Positions 26,862-35,193 are shown, numbered from the stretch's first letter. The stretch: 44,808 nucleotides of DNA from Deltaproteobacteria bacterium (GCA_016935365.1 JAFGRB010000382.1:1-44808), one strand, 5' to 3'. The notes: a model not told the origin generated them from the letters alone. Made by a program: numbers and translations.

Positions 26862-27881
26862 TCAGCCTGCCGTCAGCTGCCTCGCGACCTCCTGCATGGC
26901 GTCCAGCAGCTCCTCCAGCTTGCAGCCCGTGTTGACCAGGGCCCCCTTCTCGGTCGTCTCGGTCTTCAGGTCGTACAGATTGGCCGTGACAGCGCACTTC
27001 TTGCCCACCTTGAGAAGCTGGACGGCCAGAGACTTCTGGGCGGACAGGGCCTTGCCGAGCTCGATCTGGCAGGACTCGTCCATGCAGGCCTTGTAGGTGC
27101 TGCCTTTCTGCTCCAGCAGACGCTTGCGAAGCTGATCCCTGGGGACGACCTTGTACCGTCCAGTCCTGGTCATCGCGGTGGAGAGGTACGATGTCAGCTG
27201 GCGCAGGACGCTGGCGTCGACCTTGTTCGAGGCGTCGTGTACGTCGAACACCGCGATGATGACCCCGGACGAGGGCGATCCGGCCGGCGACGGAGCCGCC
27301 GCGATCGTGCCGGGATCCGCATCCCTGGAAGCCCTCGACAGGAGGAAGTGGATCTCCGGCGTCTCGAGCGGAAGAGAGACGGCCTTCCTCGCGTCCGCAT
27401 AGCCTTCCAGACCGGCCCCCACATAGACCGGCGACTCCACGGGGTGCTCGCCTGTCATGCACTCCCATACGGCGAAGAGCACACCGGTCACCACCATGGC
27501 GACGCCGGCGCTGAACCCGACCGTCAGTCCGAAGTCCGCTTCCCCCCCTCTGGAGTCCAGCCCCCAGGTCAGCCCCAGCCCCAGGGCCGAGCCCAGCCCG
27601 CAGCCCGCGGTCAGCCACCACCAGTGATGGTTGAAGGTCCGCTCCTCGATCTCGTACTCCTGTTCGATGCGCACCGGGCTCGAGCCCACGGACCTCTTGC
27701 CGGAGGCATCTTCGATCCAGACCTTCGCCTCTCGCGGCTCGGTGGCCACGGAGAATTGCTGGCTGTGCTTCAGCCTCTTTCTGTCCAGGCAGGCCGTGAG
27801 CGTGACCAGGCACAGAGATGAGCAGAGCGCCCATCGAAGTAGCCGGGCCAGCCTCCGCACGGGCTTGTGGGTCTCATCCAT
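26862..27881 (-). CDS. PEGA-like lipoprotein with CsgG-like domain
   Basis: 339-aa predicted lipoprotein. Signal peptide (basic RRLARLLRW, then hydrophobic) ends in LTAC, so Cys31 is lipidated. A PEGA-like beta segment (about 46-72, SVATEPREAKVWIEDASG) precedes two hydrophobic helices (86-107, 117-141). A linker follows, then a C-terminal domain (about 206-336) with IIAVFDVHD, YKVVPRDQLRKRL, TYKACMDESCQIELGK. That domain is clearly homologous to the one in the ankyrin lipoprotein at 24065-25900. GGGAG precedes the ATG. Similar PEGA/CsgG-like lipoproteins are frequent in myxobacterial relatives (memory). Role unknown, envelope-located. Confidence 0.78.
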   Translation of the reverse strand: MDETHKPVRRLARLLRWALCSSLCLVTLTACLDRKRLKHSQQFSVATEPREAKVWIEDASGKRSVGSSPVRIEQEYEIEERTFNHHWWWLTAGCGLGSALGLGLTWGLDSRGGEADFGLTVGFSAGVAMVVTGVLFAVWECMTGEHPVESPVYVGAGLEGYADARKAVSLPLETPEIHFLLSRASRDADPGTIAAAPSPAGSPSSGVIIAVFDVHDASNKVDASVLRQLTSYLSTAMTRTGRYKVVPRDQLRKRLLEQKGSTYKACMDESCQIELGKALSAQKSLAVQLLKVGKKCAVTANLYDLKTETTEKGALVNTGCKLEELLDAMQEVARQLTAG

Positions 27882-27980
27882 CGGGCACTCCCAGACATCG
27901 GTCTTCGAGGTTCAGACCATATCCAAGCCCGCTCGCCCAAGTCAACCCGAGCTCGAAAGAGAGATCCCTGGAGGGCCGCG

Positions 27981-28862
27981 CTATGCCTCCTCGTCCTCGT
28001 CGCTCCAGCGCCTGAGCGCGGCGTCGGCGTCCTTCAGATCCTGCGCTCCGTCCACCAGCTCCCACTCCGCCTGGCTGGGCGCGCCCTGTAGGGTCGACTC
28101 CACGATCTCCCTGGAGATGAGCGCACTGCGCTCCCTCGCGAGATCGGCCTCGTCCATGAGCATCTGGGCCGCGAGCATTAGGTCCCCTTCCGCCTGCGCC
28201 AGGGCCTCCCGGCAAAGCCTATAGCCCTTGCCCGTCTTGCGGTTGAGCCAGACAAGGTCCGCCTTCGGCAGCCCCGTCGCCCGGCCGGCGTCCAACTCGC
28301 GAGCGCTCGAGGCGGCTGCCCCCACGTCGATCCCGACGTGCCCGACGCCGATCTCCCGTCCCTCCTGGTGCTCGACGCCGACGCCCTCCACCCGCCCCTG
28401 GGCCAGGGCGTCCGCTAGCAGCTCGTCTCGGAACCAGATCCGGCCCAGGCCGGACTCCCAGTCGTAATCCAGGATCCGGACGCCGAAGATCGAGCGGTCC
28501 GCCCAGCCGTCGATCCGTTGCCGGCCCCAGATCAGGATCACCAGCACCGCGGGCACCAGCGCCAGCATGCCGGCCTCACCGTACGCGGGATCCAGCAGCA
28601 GGCCGTAGAGCCCGATCAGCAGAACGATCGCGCCCACCAGGCCCGTGCCGATCAGGGCGTAGCGCCGCCACCAGCGCGCGCGGCAGCGCCTGCAGACCGG
28701 GACCTCGATCGAGGTCGTGCGCATGAAGGACACGACCAGCAGGTCGATCCCGCGCCTGAACACGACCTCGCTGCGCCGCTCCGCCCGCTCGGCGCAGGCG
28801 ATGCAGCGGTCGGGCAAGACCAGCCCGGAGAGCCTCAGCTCGACTGTTCGACCCGGTCCCAT
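27981..28862 (-). CDS. Zinc-ribbon membrane protein ending in an EF-Ts-like UBA domain
   Basis: 293-aa protein. Four cysteines, CIAC (20, 23) and CRRC (57, 60), would form a zinc ribbon at the N-terminus. Two transmembrane helices follow (about 69-90 and 97-112). The cytosolic remainder holds a mixed domain (about 113-195) and then LVWLNRKTGKGYRLCREALAQAEGDL (203-228). This last segment has the exact pattern of the EF-Ts N-terminal UBA-like (TS-N) domain (LRxKTGxGxxDCKxALxxAxGD). EF-Ts itself is unrelated in the rest. No good ribosome site was seen. It is in a same-strand row with three lipoprotein genes. Confidence 0.6.
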   Translation of the reverse strand: MGPGRTVELRLSGLVLPDRCIACAERAERRSEVVFRRGIDLLVVSFMRTTSIEVPVCRRCRARWWRRYALIGTGLVGAIVLLIGLYGLLLDPAYGEAGMLALVPAVLVILIWGRQRIDGWADRSIFGVRILDYDWESGLGRIWFRDELLADALAQGRVEGVGVEHQEGREIGVGHVGIDVGAAASSARELDAGRATGLPKADLVWLNRKTGKGYRLCREALAQAEGDLMLAAQMLMDEADLARERSALISREIVESTLQGAPSQAEWELVDGAQDLKDADAALRRWSDEDEEA

Positions 28863-28900
28863 GGCGTCATGCTGACATGCAAGCGGTTTGCAAGACCAGG

Positions 28901-29764
28901 CTATTCCCGGACAAACTCAAGATCGTAGTCGGCAGAGCAGTCGGCCGTGCCCATCGGCAAGTCGAAAAGGAAAACCCTCGCCGTGCCCGTCATGGTGTCT
29001 CCCGCGAGGGTGGCCACACCGGTCTGCACGACGGTGATCGTGCCTCCGAGCCCGTCGTCTTCCGTGGTGACCTGGCAAGAGATCCCCGTCGCCCCCTTCA
29101 CCACGCCCACCAAGTTGAAGTCCTCATCGTAGTCGCATTCGCCTATGGTGTTGAAGACCAGGTGCTCTACGACCGTGGTGTTTCCGATCTCGAGGCGCTC
29201 GTCGAAGTTCTCCATCCATGCCGGGCAGGTGTGGCTGATCGTCGTCAGCCGCTGGGTCCAGGTGCCGGAGGCGTCGCGGCAATCATTCTCGACGCCTTCG
29301 TCGCACTCTGGCAGGAGGCATTGGCGTCCGGAGTACCAGGGAGCCGTCTGCTCGTCGGGTGGCCAGCCCGGGATCGGATCACAGACCGGCTCACCATCCG
29401 CACCGCCATCCTCACCGCCATCCGTCGCGCCGTCCGGCATGTCCCCGTCCGAGGCGTCGCCTCCACCATCGGCCGCGTCGGTGCCGCCGTCGGTATCCGC
29501 CGGCCGCTGGCAGCGGTCGCCATCCGAGCACTCCAGGCCCGGGTCGCAGGTGTGGTCCGTGTAGCATGGGCCGCCCTCCGTCCCGGGTTCAGGACCGTTC
29601 TCCTCGCAGCGATTCGCCGTGCAGACGAGCCCCGGATCGCACTCGTCGCCATTGCGGCATGTACAGCCCTTCGTGCCAGGGGTACACGTATCTCCGCCGC
29701 CGCAAGCTCCGGCAGTAAAAGCGGCGATCGTCACGAATGCACACCACGATCCCCTGTCTCTCAT
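28901..29764 (-). CDS. Cysteine-rich lipoprotein with Asp/Gly linker
   Basis: 287-aa predicted lipoprotein: signal peptide ending AGAC (Cys21). Residues ~27-88 hold two to three short Cys-rich repeats such as ECDPGLVCTANRCE and TCDPGLECSDGDRCQ, similar to Dickkopf-like motifs common in myxobacterial surface proteins. A low-complexity Asp/Gly/Ala linker follows (TDGGTDAADGGGDAS and on). The C-terminal ~160 residues are a beta-rich domain of unknown function. AGGAG precedes the ATG. It lies 18 nt after the hydrolase gene and is probably cotranscribed. Confidence 0.7.
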   Translation of the reverse strand: MRDRGSWCAFVTIAAFTAGACGGGDTCTPGTKGCTCRNGDECDPGLVCTANRCEENGPEPGTEGGPCYTDHTCDPGLECSDGDRCQRPADTDGGTDAADGGGDASDGDMPDGATDGGEDGGADGEPVCDPIPGWPPDEQTAPWYSGRQCLLPECDEGVENDCRDASGTWTQRLTTISHTCPAWMENFDERLEIGNTTVVEHLVFNTIGECDYDEDFNLVGVVKGATGISCQVTTEDDGLGGTITVVQTGVATLAGDTMTGTARVFLFDLPMGTADCSADYDLEFVRE

Positions 29765-29782
29765 CTCACTCTCCTTTCTATT

Positions 29783-31030
29783 TCAATCACCCGCGTCCTC
29801 ACAGCCTCCGTCCGGCCCGTCGAATCCATCGTTTCCAATGATGAAGTCGACGGAGACAAACAAGCCGTCGTCGCGATCCCGAAGCAGCGCTGCCGAGGAA
29901 GGTGAGGAGCGCAGCTTCCCATTGGCGAAAGCGGTCGCGTAGTAGACGACGACTTTTTGCGCCTCGTCGTAAGGTATGTTCTCGGTCGGCGAGCAACCAT
30001 CTTGCTCGATGTCCGGCCAGTTGACAAAGGAAATACCGGAGGCTCCGAGCCGGCACAGATCGCAGAAAGTGAAATGGCCGGCCCGATCGATCTCCACCAG
30101 GTACTTCTCCACCCCGGCGATCGAGAGATATGGGCAGGCTTGATCCTCCCATAGAATGGTTCGATCGTCGGTGCCCCCCATCATCATTACCGGGAGCGGG
30201 TAACTCTCGATGGGGCAATCGGCAGCGGAGAGCGGGCGGAGCAGCGGAGCGAAAGAGATGACCCAGCCCAGGCGCGTATCCAGGCAACCCGCGGCCATTG
30301 CCGTATAGCCGCCGAAGGAGTGCCCGCTGGCGGCGACGTGAGCCAGGTCTACCATGCCGTAGAGAAAGCTGTCCCGGTTGGCCAGGGCCTTTTCGACCTG
30401 ATTCAACACCAGCCGCAAGTCCTTGGGCCGGTCCTCGACCGATCGACCCATGGCCTCCGCATCCTGGCCGTCGCGAAGCAGATCCCAGAGAGTATTGCCG
30501 GCATGGTCGGGCACGGCCACCACGAAACCATGCGAGGCCAGGTGTTCGGTGTAGAAGAGGTACTGGAAGCGAAGGCTGTAAGCGCCGGGCGAGAAGAGCA
30601 CCAATGGATAGGGGCCGTTGGCGCGATCGATCTCGGCCTCGCGCACGGCTGTCGAAGAAATGGGCGGGATGTCTGCGGCCAGGAGCTCTTCGCGCCGATC
30701 CCCGAGATCGATGGGTGGATTCGCCTCCTGCTTCAGGTCGTAAGACCAGGACGGTTCGAGGCGAGCCGATTGTACGGCGGGGTACCAGATCTCGGTGCGA
30801 ACAAGACGGGCCTGTTGGGTCCTGGGATCCGGCCTGGATTCGTCGTGGTAGTCAAGGGTCACGACACCCACCGGGAACGGGCCGGGCAGCATCGGATCGG
30901 GTGCCGCCTCGGGACCAGCCGGCGCGAACGGCAGCGCTCCTTCGGATTGCTTCGGGCTGCAAGCGACGAGCGCCAGCTCGAGCATCACGCCGAAGAGCAA
31001 CGACAATGACCCACCATGCAGCGCGCTCAT
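29783..31030 (-). CDS. Alpha/beta-hydrolase lipoprotein (PAF-acetylhydrolase-like)
   Basis: 415-aa predicted lipoprotein (signal peptide ending LVAC). It has the alpha/beta-hydrolase fold: YPLVLFSPGAYSLRFQYLFYTEHLASHGFVVAVPDH, nucleophile elbow GHSFGGYTA, a loop with MMMGGTDDRTI (probable acid Asp) and RAGHFTF (catalytic His). The arrangement resembles platelet-activating-factor acetylhydrolase / dienelactone-hydrolase relatives. Substrate is unknown; location is predicted at the envelope. GAGGT precedes the ATG. First gene of a minus-strand row with 28901-29764. Confidence 0.8.
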   Translation of the reverse strand: MSALHGGSLSLLFGVMLELALVACSPKQSEGALPFAPAGPEAAPDPMLPGPFPVGVVTLDYHDESRPDPRTQQARLVRTEIWYPAVQSARLEPSWSYDLKQEANPPIDLGDRREELLAADIPPISSTAVREAEIDRANGPYPLVLFSPGAYSLRFQYLFYTEHLASHGFVVAVPDHAGNTLWDLLRDGQDAEAMGRSVEDRPKDLRLVLNQVEKALANRDSFLYGMVDLAHVAASGHSFGGYTAMAAGCLDTRLGWVISFAPLLRPLSAADCPIESYPLPVMMMGGTDDRTILWEDQACPYLSIAGVEKYLVEIDRAGHFTFCDLCRLGASGISFVNWPDIEQDGCSPTENIPYDEAQKVVVYYATAFANGKLRSSPSSAALLRDRDDGLFVSVDFIIGNDGFDGPDGGCEDAGD

Positions 31031-31207
31031 GTCTCGTCCACCTCAATCGATCGCGATGTTAGCATGCAAAAGCTAGGAGCTGCCACCGAGACTCTCCCCG
31101 CGATCCAGGAGTTCACGATCCGATGGCCGTGGCCGGAGCCTCCACGAGGCTCCCTGGAGATGAGCGCGCATGCAAGCGGTTTTCGGCAGGAAGGAAGGGA
31201 CGGGCCG

Positions 31208-31236
31208 TTGACATGTGGAATCGATTGCGATAGCGC
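31208..31236 (+). promoter_or_regulatory. Promoter of the orphan AbrB-type antitoxin
   Basis: A consensus -35 TTGACA (31208-31213) lies 17 bp upstream of a weak -10-like TAGCGC (31231-31236); an alternative -10 is TACGCA. The near-palindrome TGCGATAGCGCA overlaps this region. The gene follows at 31267. Confidence 0.45.
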
Positions 31237-31266
31237 ACTACGCATGTTCTGTTGATGGAGGCGGCC

Positions 31267-31485
31267 ATGGAACCCAAGATCGACACGCTGACGGTATCTT
31301 CCAGTTTCCGGGTCGTCATCCCCAAGCGAATCATCGAGGCCCTCTCCATCCAGCCGGGTCAGAGTATCCGCCTATTCGCTCACGGGGATCGCATCGAGCT
31401 GCTGCCCGTGCGCCCGATGCAAGAGCTGCGGGGCTTTCTGAGAGGCATCGACACGGATGTCCCGCGCGAAGGGGGGCATACGTGA
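31267..31485 (+). CDS. Orphan AbrB/MazE-type antitoxin
   Basis: 72-aa protein with the SpoVT-AbrB domain (TVSSSFRVVIPKRIIEALSIQPGQSIRLFAHGDRIELL) and a short C-terminal tail with toxin-binding character. Start ATG 31267 has GGAGG five nt before it. It overlaps by GTGA the next frame, whose first residues are a PIN toxin start but which runs on into a GH31 lipoprotein. So the antitoxin has lost its partner. It may still repress its promoter and thereby the downstream glycosidase. Confidence 0.82.
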   Translation: MEPKIDTLTVSSSFRVVIPKRIIEALSIQPGQSIRLFAHGDRIELLPVRPMQELRGFLRGIDTDVPREGGHT

Positions 31486-31520
31486 AATCGGTAGACTCCT
31501 GCGGCTGGCTCGATCGCTTT
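31482..31520 (+). pseudogene. N-terminal relic of a PIN toxin gene
   Basis: The first 13 codons after the antitoxin read VKSVDSCGWLDRF. Typical PIN toxins of AbrB-paired systems start M(K/N)xVDSSGWLEYF, with the first catalytic Asp in VDSS. After that, similarity stops and a lipoprotein signal peptide begins. The frame is uninterrupted into the GH31 protein. Confidence 0.6.
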
Positions 31521-33965
31521 TCCGTCAAGACCGTAGCGCTCGCCCGCCTGTCCGCGATCCTCCTGCTGGCTGCGGGCTGCGGCTCGTCCGCGCCCCGGAC
31601 CGAGTTCTCGCTCGGCGGCTTCGTGCTGCAGCTCACCCCCGAGAGCGCGGCCCTGGTCGTGGCGGGCGCGGACGGGCGGGTGCTGCTCGACGCGCCGGCG
31701 GGCGGCCTGCGCTTCCGGAAGGCCGAGGCGAGCTACGAGTTCTCCTTCGGCGCCTTCCGGATCACCGAGACCACAGCCTCCGACTGGCAGCCGGTGGCTC
31801 GCTTCGGCCCGGCGGCGCTCGAAGACGGGCAGCTCGACTTCGACCTGCTCGACGCGCTCGATCGATCCATGGGCACGGCCCGGGTCACGAGCCCGGCCGA
31901 GGGGCAGCTGCGCCTGCGCTTCGCGTCGGCGGACCCCGGCCACAACCGCGCCAGCTTGTCCGCAGCCTGCGCGGCCGACGAGCACTTCCAGGGCTTCGGC
32001 GGCCAGAGCTTCGACGTGGATCACCGCGGCCAGCGCGTGCCGCTGTGGGTCGAGGAGGACGGCATTACAAAACAGCCGACCGACGACTACGATCCGAATG
32101 CCTGGTTCTTGATCGGCCGCCGGCACTCCACCCACACACCCATGCCGCTTTTCGTGTCCAGCCGCGGCTACGGCCTGCTGCTCGACACGCCGCTGCGCTC
32201 GATCTTCTCCATGGGCTCCGAGGACCCGGAGCGCATCCGGATCGAGGCCTGGGAGGGCAGGCTCGACCTGCGGCTCTTCGACGGCCCGGATCCGGCCTCG
32301 GTCCTCGCGCGCCTTTCCGCCCAGCTCGGCCGCCCGCCCCTGCCGCCGGCCTTCGCCTTCGCGCCCTGGCTCGACGCGATGTACGGTTCTGCCAACCTGC
32401 GCCGCGTGGCGGCCGCGCTTCGCGCTTCGGGCGTGGCGAGCTCGGTGATCTGGACCGAGGACTGGCGCGGCGGCGAGCGCAGCGGCGACGACTACGTGCT
32501 GGACGAGGACTGGGAGTGCGACCGGGCGCTCTACCCCGACCTCGAGGCCGTGGCTTCCGATCTGCACGCGCTCGGCTTCAAGTTCTTGACCTACAACAAC
32601 ACCTTCCTGGACTCGGAGACCGGGACCTACGCCGAGGCGGCGTCGCTGGGCCACTGCATCCGCGACGAGAGCGGCGAGCCCTACCTCTTCACCAGCGCCA
32701 AGTTCACCCCGACCTCGCTGGTCGATCTCTCGAGCCCCGAGGCCGTTACCTGGATGAAGGCCAAGTACCGACAGGGGCTCGAGCTGGGCGCCGACGGCTA
32801 CATGGCCGACTTCGCCGAGTGGCTGCCGACCGACGCGCGGCTCGCCTCGGGCGAGGACGCGGTCTCGCGCCACAACCTCTACCCGGTCGACTTCCAGCGG
32901 GCCAACCGGGAGCTCCTCGACGAGATGTACGAGACCGACGGCGTCGAGCGGCTCTTCTTCGTCCGCTCGGCCTACCTGGGCTCCCAGCCCCTGGTCAGCG
33001 TGGTCTGGGCCGGAGATCAGCAGACCGACTTCAGCCCCGGCGACGGCCTGCCGTCGGTCATCCCTATCGGCATCGGGCTTGGCATGAGCGGCTTTCCCTT
33101 CTACGGCCATGATATCGGCGGCTACATGAGCGCGCTGACCGAGCCCACCAGCCGCGAGTGCTGGTACCGCTGGGTCACCCTGGGCGCGCTCAGCCCGGTC
33201 ATGCGCACCCACCACGGCCGGAGCGCCTTCGCCAACTGGAGCTGGGAGTCGGACCCGGCCTCGACCGCCCACTTGAGCCGCTGGGCCGGCTTCCACCTGC
33301 GGCTCTTCCCCTACCTCTACGGCCTGGCCGAGCAGGCCCGCGAGAGCGGCCTGCCCATGATGCGCCCGCTGAGCCTGGTCCACCCGGACTTCGAGCCCGG
33401 CTGGAGCGCGACCGACGTGTTCATGCTCGGCGACCGGCTCTACGTGGCCCCGGTGATCGAGCCGGGCGCGACGAGCCGAAGAGTGCTTCTTCCACCCGGG
33501 CGCTACTACCCGCTGCTCGGCGGCGAGCCCATCGAGGGCGGCGGGATCGAGGTGCTGGAAGCCCCGCTCGAGAACATCCCGGTCCTGGTCGCGGCGGGCA
33601 GCGTGCTGGTCCTGCTGCCCGAGGGCACGGACAGCCTGGTCGCGGCCCAGGACGGGGCGCTCCAGACCCTCGCCGACGTCGGAGACGACCGCACGATCTG
33701 GCTCTGGCCGGGGGGCGAGAGCGAGCAGCGCGAGCAGGGCGGCTCGCTGGTCTACCGCTGGCAGGCCGACCCGGCCATCTGGATCGATCCCCACGACGCC
33801 ACCTGGAACGACACGCCGGTCCAGGTCGGCGAGCACGGCGAGCTCGCACTCGAGGGCAACGGTGTTTTCGAGGCGACCGGCATGCGGCTCGAGGTCGAGG
33901 GCGGCCGGCCGACCCGCAGGCTCGAGCTCAGCTTCCGCTGGCTCGACCCCTCCCCGCCTTTCTGA
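31482..33965 (+). CDS. GH31 family alpha-glycosidase, predicted lipoprotein
   Basis: 827-aa protein. It starts at GTG 31482, inside the antitoxin stop; no other conventional start exists for over 100 codons. The first 13 residues look toxin-derived, then a signal with lipobox LLLAAGC. The GH31 barrel follows: SSVIWTEDWRGG, GADGYMADFAEWLPTD with nucleophile D443, and VVWAGDQQTDF with acid/base D512, then GHDIGGYMS and MRTHHGRSAFANW. Order and spacing match the YihQ (sulfoquinovosidase) branch. The Arg and Trp that bind the sulfonate in E. coli YihQ (R301, W304) fall on Tyr and Asp here, so the substrate is probably another alpha-glucoside. Its C-terminus overlaps a genomic repeat (33945-33973). 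Confidence 0.85.
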   Translation: MKSVDSCGWLDRFSVKTVALARLSAILLLAAGCGSSAPRTEFSLGGFVLQLTPESAALVVAGADGRVLLDAPAGGLRFRKAEASYEFSFGAFRITETTASDWQPVARFGPAALEDGQLDFDLLDALDRSMGTARVTSPAEGQLRLRFASADPGHNRASLSAACAADEHFQGFGGQSFDVDHRGQRVPLWVEEDGITKQPTDDYDPNAWFLIGRRHSTHTPMPLFVSSRGYGLLLDTPLRSIFSMGSEDPERIRIEAWEGRLDLRLFDGPDPASVLARLSAQLGRPPLPPAFAFAPWLDAMYGSANLRRVAAALRASGVASSVIWTEDWRGGERSGDDYVLDEDWECDRALYPDLEAVASDLHALGFKFLTYNNTFLDSETGTYAEAASLGHCIRDESGEPYLFTSAKFTPTSLVDLSSPEAVTWMKAKYRQGLELGADGYMADFAEWLPTDARLASGEDAVSRHNLYPVDFQRANRELLDEMYETDGVERLFFVRSAYLGSQPLVSVVWAGDQQTDFSPGDGLPSVIPIGIGLGMSGFPFYGHDIGGYMSALTEPTSRECWYRWVTLGALSPVMRTHHGRSAFANWSWESDPASTAHLSRWAGFHLRLFPYLYGLAEQARESGLPMMRPLSLVHPDFEPGWSATDVFMLGDRLYVAPVIEPGATSRRVLLPPGRYYPLLGGEPIEGGGIEVLEAPLENIPVLVAAGSVLVLLPEGTDSLVAAQDGALQTLADVGDDRTIWLWPGGESEQREQGGSLVYRWQADPAIWIDPHDATWNDTPVQVGEHGELALEGNGVFEATGMRLEVEGGRPTRRLELSFRWLDPSPPF

Positions 33966-34003
33966 GCTAGACCCACAGAGGTCCAGACGATGAACACGAT
34001 CAG
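33945..34003 (+). repeat. Toxin-antitoxin-linked repeat, copy 1, with antitoxin-start relic
   Basis: CCTCCCCGCC...TTTCTGAGCTAGACC at the end of the GH31 gene matches copies at 35464-35536 and 36983-37050. It is followed by GGTCCAGACGATGAACACGAT (33980-34000), similar to GGTCCTGACGATGAACAAGAT at the start of the antitoxin gene of pair 3 (35582-35602). No reading frame follows it here. I read it as the remains of another antitoxin start. Confidence 0.5.
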
Positions 34004-34037
34004 ATCCCGACAGCGGGTACGCGATATCCAGCGCCTT

Positions 34038-34056
34038 GCGGGGCCGGGGGCCTCGC
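34038..34056. terminator. Bidirectional hairpin between converging genes
   Basis: GCGGGGCC (34038-34045) and GGCCTCGC (34049-34056) pair with one G-U wobble around a GGG loop. It lies between the stop of the GH31 gene and the stop of the Sel1 gene. No T-run follows on either side. Confidence 0.4.
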
Positions 34057-34059
34057 GAG

Positions 34060-35193
34060 CTATTTGTCTGGCAGATCGGGAGTCGGAGCGGGATCCGCCT
34101 TGCCCGCAGGAGCGGGTGCCGGTGTAGGACTCGCCTCGGCAGCGGGGGAATCGCCTCTCGGTCGCTCTTCGCCCTTGCGGGAGCTCAGATCGGTGTAGAT
34201 GACGCACGATCCCTGGAGGCCCAGCTTGCATGCCCGCTGGAATGCGCTGAGTGCCTTCTTGCGCGCGACCTTCGCATCCATGTCCGCCGTGCCTTCCATG
34301 TATAGCATGCCGAGCTTTCCACAGGTGTCCGCGTGTCGCTTGTTGCAGGCTCGTTCGAGGTACTTGAGCGCAAGTTTCGGGTCATGGTCCATGACCATGT
34401 CCGCGAACAGGGCGCAGGACGGCACGTTGCCCAGATCGCAGGCTCTGCGATAGTAGGTCTGGATCTCCTCGCCGGCGACATAGCCCGTGCACGCCAGGCA
34501 GGCCACGATGTCCTTCCGCCTGCAGTCCGCCTTGAGCTTCTTGGCCGCAGTCTCCCGGTCCTTGTACTTGTCCGTCCGGATCTGGATCGCCGAGTCGCAG
34601 AAATCGAAATTGACCAGGCAAGCCCTGTCCGCCCACTGCCTGGCCAGCTTCTTGTTCTTCTTGATCGGCGCCTTGCCCGTGTCCAGGTCCCCGCCCTCAT
34701 CGTAGGCGTAAACGATTGCGGAGCAGGCGTCCGCGTCGCCCAGCAAGCAAGCCTTGCCCGCGTATTTCAAGCCCCGCTGCACACTCACCGGGTATCCCTC
34801 CTCCGCCCCGGTGGCCATCTCGAACAGGTGGACGCAAGCGTCCTTGTTCTTCAACGTGCACCCGCGTTCGAAGAACTGCAGGGCCTTCTTCTTCGTGAGG
34901 TACTTGGTCGTGCCTTGACCCACCAGGTGGACCTGCCCGAGCATGTTGCAGGCAGCACCGTTCTTCTTGTCGCACGCCACCTGGAGCACCTTGAGGCAAT
35001 TGAAGATCTTCTTGTCCTCTTGCGGCTTGAGCCTCGTGCACAGCGCGTAGAAGTCGAAGCAACCGGCCATGTCAGCCTTCCGGCAGCTGGCCGCGCTCCT
35101 GGTGTACTCCTTCTCGAAGTCCAGCTCCTCCGCGCTCGCACCGGTGGCGGCCACCGCCAGGAGCAGTCCAGCACTCAAGACGCACTTGAACAT
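34060..35193 (-). CDS. Secreted Sel1-repeat protein, Cys-rich
   Basis: 377-aa exported protein with a standard signal peptide (MFKCVLSAGLLLAVAATGASA). The mature part is a chain of Sel1/TPR-like helical repeats, each with a Cys pair: ACDKKNGAACNMLGQVHL, GCTLKNKDACVHLFEM, ACLLGDADACSAIVYAYDEG, ACDLGNVPSCALFADM, ACNKRHADTCGKLGMLYMEG, ACKLGLQGSCVIYTDL. This is the Hcp-like (cysteine-rich) Sel1 pattern in which disulfides lock each repeat. The C-terminal ~35 residues are Pro/Ala-rich and disordered. The ATG at 35193 follows GGGGAA. Likely periplasmic binding scaffold. Confidence 0.82.
   Translation of the reverse strand: MFKCVLSAGLLLAVAATGASAEELDFEKEYTRSAASCRKADMAGCFDFYALCTRLKPQEDKKIFNCLKVLQVACDKKNGAACNMLGQVHLVGQGTTKYLTKKKALQFFERGCTLKNKDACVHLFEMATGAEEGYPVSVQRGLKYAGKACLLGDADACSAIVYAYDEGGDLDTGKAPIKKNKKLARQWADRACLVNFDFCDSAIQIRTDKYKDRETAAKKLKADCRRKDIVACLACTGYVAGEEIQTYYRRACDLGNVPSCALFADMVMDHDPKLALKYLERACNKRHADTCGKLGMLYMEGTADMDAKVARKKALSAFQRACKLGLQGSCVIYTDLSSRKGEERPRGDSPAAEASPTPAPAPAGKADPAPTPDLPDK

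Noticed and set aside
27981-28862. A true translation elongation factor Ts
   Set aside because: Only the short UBA-like motif is shared; the EF-Ts core and dimerisation domains are absent and the protein has membrane helices.
31380-33836. 818-codon minus-strand frame over the GH31 gene
   Set aside because: Antisense to a clear GH31 enzyme; composition typical of a shadow.
31482-33965. Sulfoquinovosidase assignment for the GH31 protein
   Set aside because: Backbone motifs fit YihQ, but the Arg and Trp needed for sulfonate binding are replaced.
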